Positions 59,570-64,000 of a stretch of DNA of 64,000 nt are shown here, piece after piece. This DNA is from Congeria kusceri (lineage: Eukaryota > Mollusca > Bivalvia > Myida > Dreissenidae): NCBI GenBank assembly GCA_027627225.1, contig CM051032.1, forward strand, positions 69,465,320 through 69,529,319. Reading direction: 5' to 3'. The notes below the pieces were generated by a model, which worked only from the letters and a program-made list of their open reading frames with translations, ran no database searches and had not been told where the DNA came from. The stretch's first letter is position 1; every line of letters begins with the position of its first letter. A program made the translations under genes and the position numbers.

Positions 59570-59642
59570 TGGCCGGTCTGGGAATCGAACCCGCGATCCT
59601 CGGATTTGTAGTCCAGCCCTCTACCAACTGAGCTAGCCGGCC
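59570..59642 (-). tRNA. tRNA-like (anticodon ACA) locus, probably a tRNA-derived SINE head
   Basis: On the minus strand it begins GGCCGGCTAGCTCAGTTGGT-AGAGG (A box and D arm intact). The anticodon arm is GGA-CTACAAA-TCC. The B box GGTTCGATTCC is perfect. GACCGGCC-A pairs with the 5' end over 6 bp. The outer anticodon-stem and T-stem pairs are mismatched, and an ACA anticodon (Cys UGU) is unusual, since Cys tRNAs normally use GCA. The sequence continues ACATAACTTGTGTGGGGATT-GGTC without an immediate T run, more like a SINE than a genuine tRNA. Confidence 0.55.
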
Positions 59643-60416
59643 CGGTCTATATATATCAACATTGAATAAGGATGAGAAGAAAAGAAATGTAGCTACGCTC
59701 CAGACGATATGTTACCATCGGGATATCAAATGACGCAACTGTGGATATTTGAACACGAGTATTAAAGAGTCATCCATATAGTTATGTCAGTTCGTTTTTA
59801 TACAATAATCCACCTATAAGTTTAGAGTTTTACACGGTTGTTATTTGCGTAAGGTGCGGTGTAAGGTGCGGTGTGCATGGTTCTATGATTTAGGAGTGTG
59901 ACGTGATAAGACCATTACTTATGACAATTAAATTAAACCATATAGTACATGCAATAAATACATGCAATATACGTAAAACTACGTGCACACTCCTGACCAT
60001 GGGCGTGACAGTGTTGTATGGACAGTCACCCAGAGCATTTGAGCTCTTAGTGAATGAATAATTTAGCAATCCCCTTTCGACCTCAGGTGAACAAACAACG
60101 AACAAAAGAAGTCTCGCAATGATAATAAAGCTTCATTTGTGGTCATCGTCATACCAATTCAGAGTTAACAACTGTAGAGGTATTTATGGTATGTCATCAC
60201 ACCGAAAGGAGTGCCATATTGATAAATATTTCAGTACTCGACACGCTAAGTTACCAGTCATTAATCAGTGCATTTATAACAATGTTCAATACTATCAAAA
60301 CAACTCATTAGGAACACTGAAGAACACTGCGATAACGGTATGGTTTGGTGGATTATTTATTCGACCTTGGCGACCTGATAATATATTATTTGATAAACCA
60401 GTACTGATAGTATAAG
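59643..60416. other. Intergenic, no recognised feature
   Basis: A 98-codon plus frame (60119-60415) has no recognisable domain or signals. GTAAGGTGCGGTGTAAGGTGCGGTG is a tiny direct repeat at about 59850. Confidence 0.35.

Positions 60417-60448
<32 letters not shown>
60417..60448. repeat. (CAT)n microsatellite
   Basis: About ten CAT units, with a degenerate CATCATCTTTGTC continuation to 60525. Confidence 0.95.
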
Positions 60449-60529
60449 ATTAATAATCAGTCTGTCAATAATCGTCATCTTTGTCGTTGTCATCATCTTT
60501 GTCATCATCGTCCTGATCATCATAAAGGA

Positions 60530-63051
60530 TAAACATTATTCTGGTGGTGAATGTGTGCTGAATGTGACGTGAACATGTTTCAAACAACGGAACATATTAT
60601 GGATTGGTAATTAGTGAAAAAACATTTCTTTCAAACTTTATTCTACGGGACATCTGAATATAAATTATATAATTATATTGACATTTTCGCACTTCCTTCG
60701 CACTTCAGGCATATTTCTTATTTATTACGTTTATCATGAAAAGAAATGCGATTAATGTAGAGACTAACTTCTAAAGAAGTGCAAAAGAAAACAACATAAA
60801 GTAGTCAAAACACAATCACCAGTCGGTATCTATTAACAGTCAGCGTCATACAATAATACGTATACCGTAAGGTTTTTCTTTTTTTCTAACCCTTAACCGT
60901 AATCATTTATCCTAGCCTTGCATAGTCAACATCTTGGCTGTCTCATGGAAGGCCGCCACGTGGTGCTTTCATCGTGTCAGTAATGACGTATGTACTACAT
61001 TGACATATCGGTTGTCGTTTCTAAGACTGGACATTTCCAAACTGGATTTCCGAAGTTAACTGAATCAGGAACGAGCGATTCAAATATGACAGCGAACCAC
61101 AATGACATCTAACCTTTTAAAGCAAACAAATGTTCTCAATGACATTCGAAATATACGAGTTGTAGTAAACAATTGAACTAGATATACTATTTAAAGAAGA
61201 TAAGTTATTTGTAGTTATAGTACAAGTAAATAATGTATCGTGGAATTGTATAAAACAATCAACAACACAAACAAACGGAGAACTGCATAACAATAATAAG
61301 CAGTTTTCATTTGCAGGAACACAATAAATTAACTTATAGTTAAAGTCTTTTAAATAAGCTTTACAGTACTCGTTTCCTGCCATATGAATAAAATGTTATG
61401 CCGTTAATGTTCCAACTATGCTGCACAAAATGTGTTTTTGTAACAAATTGTAATCTTCTATGTCTAATTTACAACGGAATTGCATATACTTGCATCTGCG
61501 TCTTTCCTTAATTAAATTTAATCGATGTACGCATGTATATATAATTCTTAATTTTTTTAATGTTTAGTTTAAAACTGTTTTATGATACATCTGTGTCCAA
61601 TGAAATAATAGTATTTACTCAGTTGGGTTCCTTTACCTTGTTTTCTACTGTTATCAACGTTTTCAAGTGGACCAAACGTTGGCTTATACAGCTATACCGA
61701 AAAAGAGCTTTTTTCTTCTTTAAAAAAAATGTTTATATAAGTGAGTAATGACTAATATTTTTGCTTGGTGTGGGATTCGGCCTCTCAATGCTTCAAAGCA
61801 ACCGTTCGAGTGAGTAGGTTGCAACTATGTTTGTCAAGTGTTAGGTTCGGCGCTCTTTATATACCGAGTGACCTCCCAAATGCTGTGCATTGAATGTTCC
61901 AAGGCGGTGACCTCAGTTTTAGTCATATTTGTGTTTTGTTTCATTTTGTTTGTTGATCGTGTTTTTAGTGTTTCAGTGCTGAATTGGCAACTAGTCACTC
62001 GCCTTTAATAAAGTGCATTGAATTGTCAATACACACAAATTTACTACGACGCAGTTGAAGTTTCGTGTATTTTATATTTTAACATTTCTCTTATTGAACC
62101 ATTGTTGATTGATGCATATATAGGTTTCTGTTAAATTACCTTAAGAGCTTGCTATGCAATGGGTATTGTGAGTGTATCATTGTTGCATCTAGAGTCTCAA
62201 CTAATAACATATTAATAACTCAATCAATCGTTAACAGTGTTGTACATCAATGGTGCGTGTATGAATGTCATTCCAATGCAAGAAATCCCAAATGTCTGGG
62301 ACATTTGTCAATGTATTTGTTACTAGCTACCAACATGTCTTGGATCCGAAAAGTTCGCGAAGATAATTATTCTTCCTCCTAACAGTTTTTTTGATATCGG
62401 ATTCAAATATCAATTTTGTTATTCCTATTTATGTCTATTGTAATTGTCTAATGCCATCAATGTGATGTATATTAAATAAAACGCAGACAAAGTATATCTG
62501 TCAAGTATGCAAATCCCGAGCCGGTCTGCTGAACTAAAAAAAACAGAACACAGCTGTAATAAATATAAATTGAATTTATTTGTTTAAAATTAAGAAATAA
62601 CAAATGATGAAACACTGTCAGAAAAAAGTCACGTGTCTGGAAGAAAGCAATGTTGAACAAATAAGAGATGGCAGTTAACATCAGCATCCAGTGACGTAGC
62701 ACGGATTTCAAAGGCTGTGCATGGCAACCAATGGCGATGAGTAAAACTTGCCATGGTGACAATGACATTGCGTTCTTAAAACTGCTGTTTGGACTTTCTT
62801 ACTTTTCCGCTTTATTTAAATTCAGTATCAAGTATTTATTACAAGTTAACAATGCATTAATGTAATGGTTGATAAATGAATACACAGTATCTTAATAATA
62901 TATTTGGCATTGATACAGCATGTCAATAAGTGTTGAACTTTTTACGAGCTTTGCGGTGCAACCACAAAGTACTGGACCATGCGTTGTCAAAAACATATTA
63001 ATTAATAATCGCAGTATATATCACTGTGATATTCCGCTAATATATTATACG
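60530..63051. other. Intergenic, no recognised feature
   Basis: AT-rich DNA with several small open frames (61117-61383 minus, 62149-62382 plus, 62472-62768 minus) that show no domain, splice support or conserved motif I can name. AATAAA on the minus strand at about 62834-62839 could serve the gene at 63052. Confidence 0.4.
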
Positions 63052-63318
63052 TCAATGATAATTGCAACGACTAAAGCATTTGACGTAGATTCCGGCGCAT
63101 CGGCTGAGGCAGTTTGTGAAGTTCTCTAAGTCCTCCATTGGTCTCTGATCGCCGTACAGCCACTTGCACTGAATGTCACAGTACTCGACGTCAGAGTCGC
63201 AGACGTCAATGCAGGACAGGCCGCTAGGTCGCGCGCGGGCTTTGGATGGGCGGGAGAACGGCTGGCAGTATGCAACCAACAGGATGGTTGATAACACGAT
63301 GATGACTGACTGATTCAT
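63052..63318 (-). CDS. Small secreted cysteine-rich protein, eight Cys in two CX3CX6CX3C blocks
   Basis: Starting at ATG 63318, 88 residues: signal peptide MNQSVIIVLSTILLVAYC, a basic linker (SKARARP), then two matching cysteine blocks. Block 1 is CIDVCDSDVEYCDIQC and block 2 is CLSRCAGIYVKCFSRC, separated by 18 residues with an NFT sequon. A TATTTTCAG acceptor sits 4 bases before the ATG, so this is probably a coding exon preceded by a non-coding one; the longer frame starting at 63405 would be intron read-through. The i, i+4, i+11, i+15 spacing suggests two amphipathic helices joined by disulfides. I do not recognise the family; bivalves have many lineage-specific secreted small proteins. 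A minus-strand AATAAA lies about 215 bp downstream. Confidence 0.6.
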   Translation of the reverse strand: MNQSVIIVLSTILLVAYCQPFSRPSKARARPSGLSCIDVCDSDVEYCDIQCKWLYGDQRPMEDLENFTNCLSRCAGIYVKCFSRCNYH

Positions 63319-63405
63319 AATGCTGAAAATAAATAGTATGCATAACGTGAAGTTACTTGAAAGTATTTTAAAGGAATACAAAACGAAAGACTCCACGGTG
63401 TTCAC

Positions 63406-64000
63406 TGCGTAATTTTATCAAGGCTCAGAAACAAACAGATAAAATTTAACTTGGACCATTCAATGGGTATCCACCAAAACGTTTTAAACGTCAACATAAT
63501 AATACAAACTATAACCGCGACCTATATTCGAATGGCGTTTTAGTATTCTCTGCCACCCCTAATTTGCGCCGTTGTTTAGGCTTGATTGAGACCCTACTGT
63601 GCGTGGGTGTTTGGGTAAAGTGATTCAAAAGATTGATCCACTGAAATATGTCGATCCCATTGGGAAAACAAACAACGATCACTCGTCAATAGTTAGTGTT
63701 TGTCGTAATAGTCGTGTTACTACGGCCTAACGGCTTATTGTGCATACCGCAGAGGCATTCTAAAAGGAGTTGAATAATTCCCATTCAAAAGGTGGACAAA
63801 GGGTGTAGTAAAACCACAAATAAGCACTTTAGGAGGTCGTCGAAGAATATTCTGAATGAATTCCTAATGGTTCATTAAGCCAGTGACAGATTATACATGT
63901 AGTTCAGCAATATCGGTTCTTTGGAACAATGCGCAAGTACAACGCGAATCATTATACTATTGGCGCTAAAATCACTGTCAACAAACATGCCTATAAATGT
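63406..64000. other. Right edge, no recognised feature
   Basis: Unique-looking DNA upstream of the cysteine-rich gene. It may hold that gene's 5' exon and promoter, but none can be pointed to. Confidence 0.35.

Noticed and set aside
60119..60415. 98-codon plus-strand frame
   Set aside because: No domain, signal peptide or splice support; composition is ordinary for chance frames here.

Overview
This window is animal nuclear DNA and almost certainly comes from a bivalve mollusc. It is AT-rich and intron-rich, with spliced genes on canonical GT/AG boundaries. It is crowded with MITEs, tandem arrays and long composite repeats; one recurrent type starts ACAAGAGGGCC and has CTCACCTGAG ends. The bivalve placement is an inference from the repeat style and gene structure; a heterodont such as Dreissena would fit. 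No alignment was run.

Two conserved genes organise the left two thirds. Five exons on the minus strand (24094 down to 11405) encode the first ~166 residues of palmitoyl-protein thioesterase 1 (PPT1): signal peptide, GxSxG nucleophile and six conserved cysteines. The 3' exons were not found and probably lie left of base 1, so 1-11404 is probably intronic or downstream PPT1 DNA. Head-to-head with it, 307 bp away, a complete seven-exon TMEM65 homologue runs 24402-41427 on the plus strand (654 nt CDS, 217 aa, including a 45-nt exon). The short shared promoter carries a GTCACATGAC E-box. PPT1 is lysosomal and TMEM65 is a mitochondrial inner-membrane protein involved in Na/Ca exchange.

Mobile DNA fills the introns. 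PPT1 intron 1 (~9.1 kb) holds a probable hAT-like element (15137-23480). Nested in it are a piggyBac element with TTAA target duplications and a C-terminally truncated transposase (17395-19637), a TA-flanked TIR element (19748-20551) and other repeats. TMEM65 introns hold a 430-bp-armed inverted repeat, three copies of a GAGGCGCG foldback MITE, a TTA-flanked MITE with a 34-base C run, and several tandem arrays.

The right third (42-64 kb) has few genes. It contains a pogo/Tigger-like element carrying a 69-bp satellite built around a palindrome (43423-45901), a 59-bp satellite of about 24 units (49791-51217), and 43-bp and 28-bp related arrays (55916-57560). It also has two tRNA-like loci, a precursor-miRNA-like hairpin (55337-55414) and, near the right edge on the minus strand, a small secreted cysteine-rich protein (63052-63318). 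Most long open frames here are satellite artefacts and are not annotated as genes.
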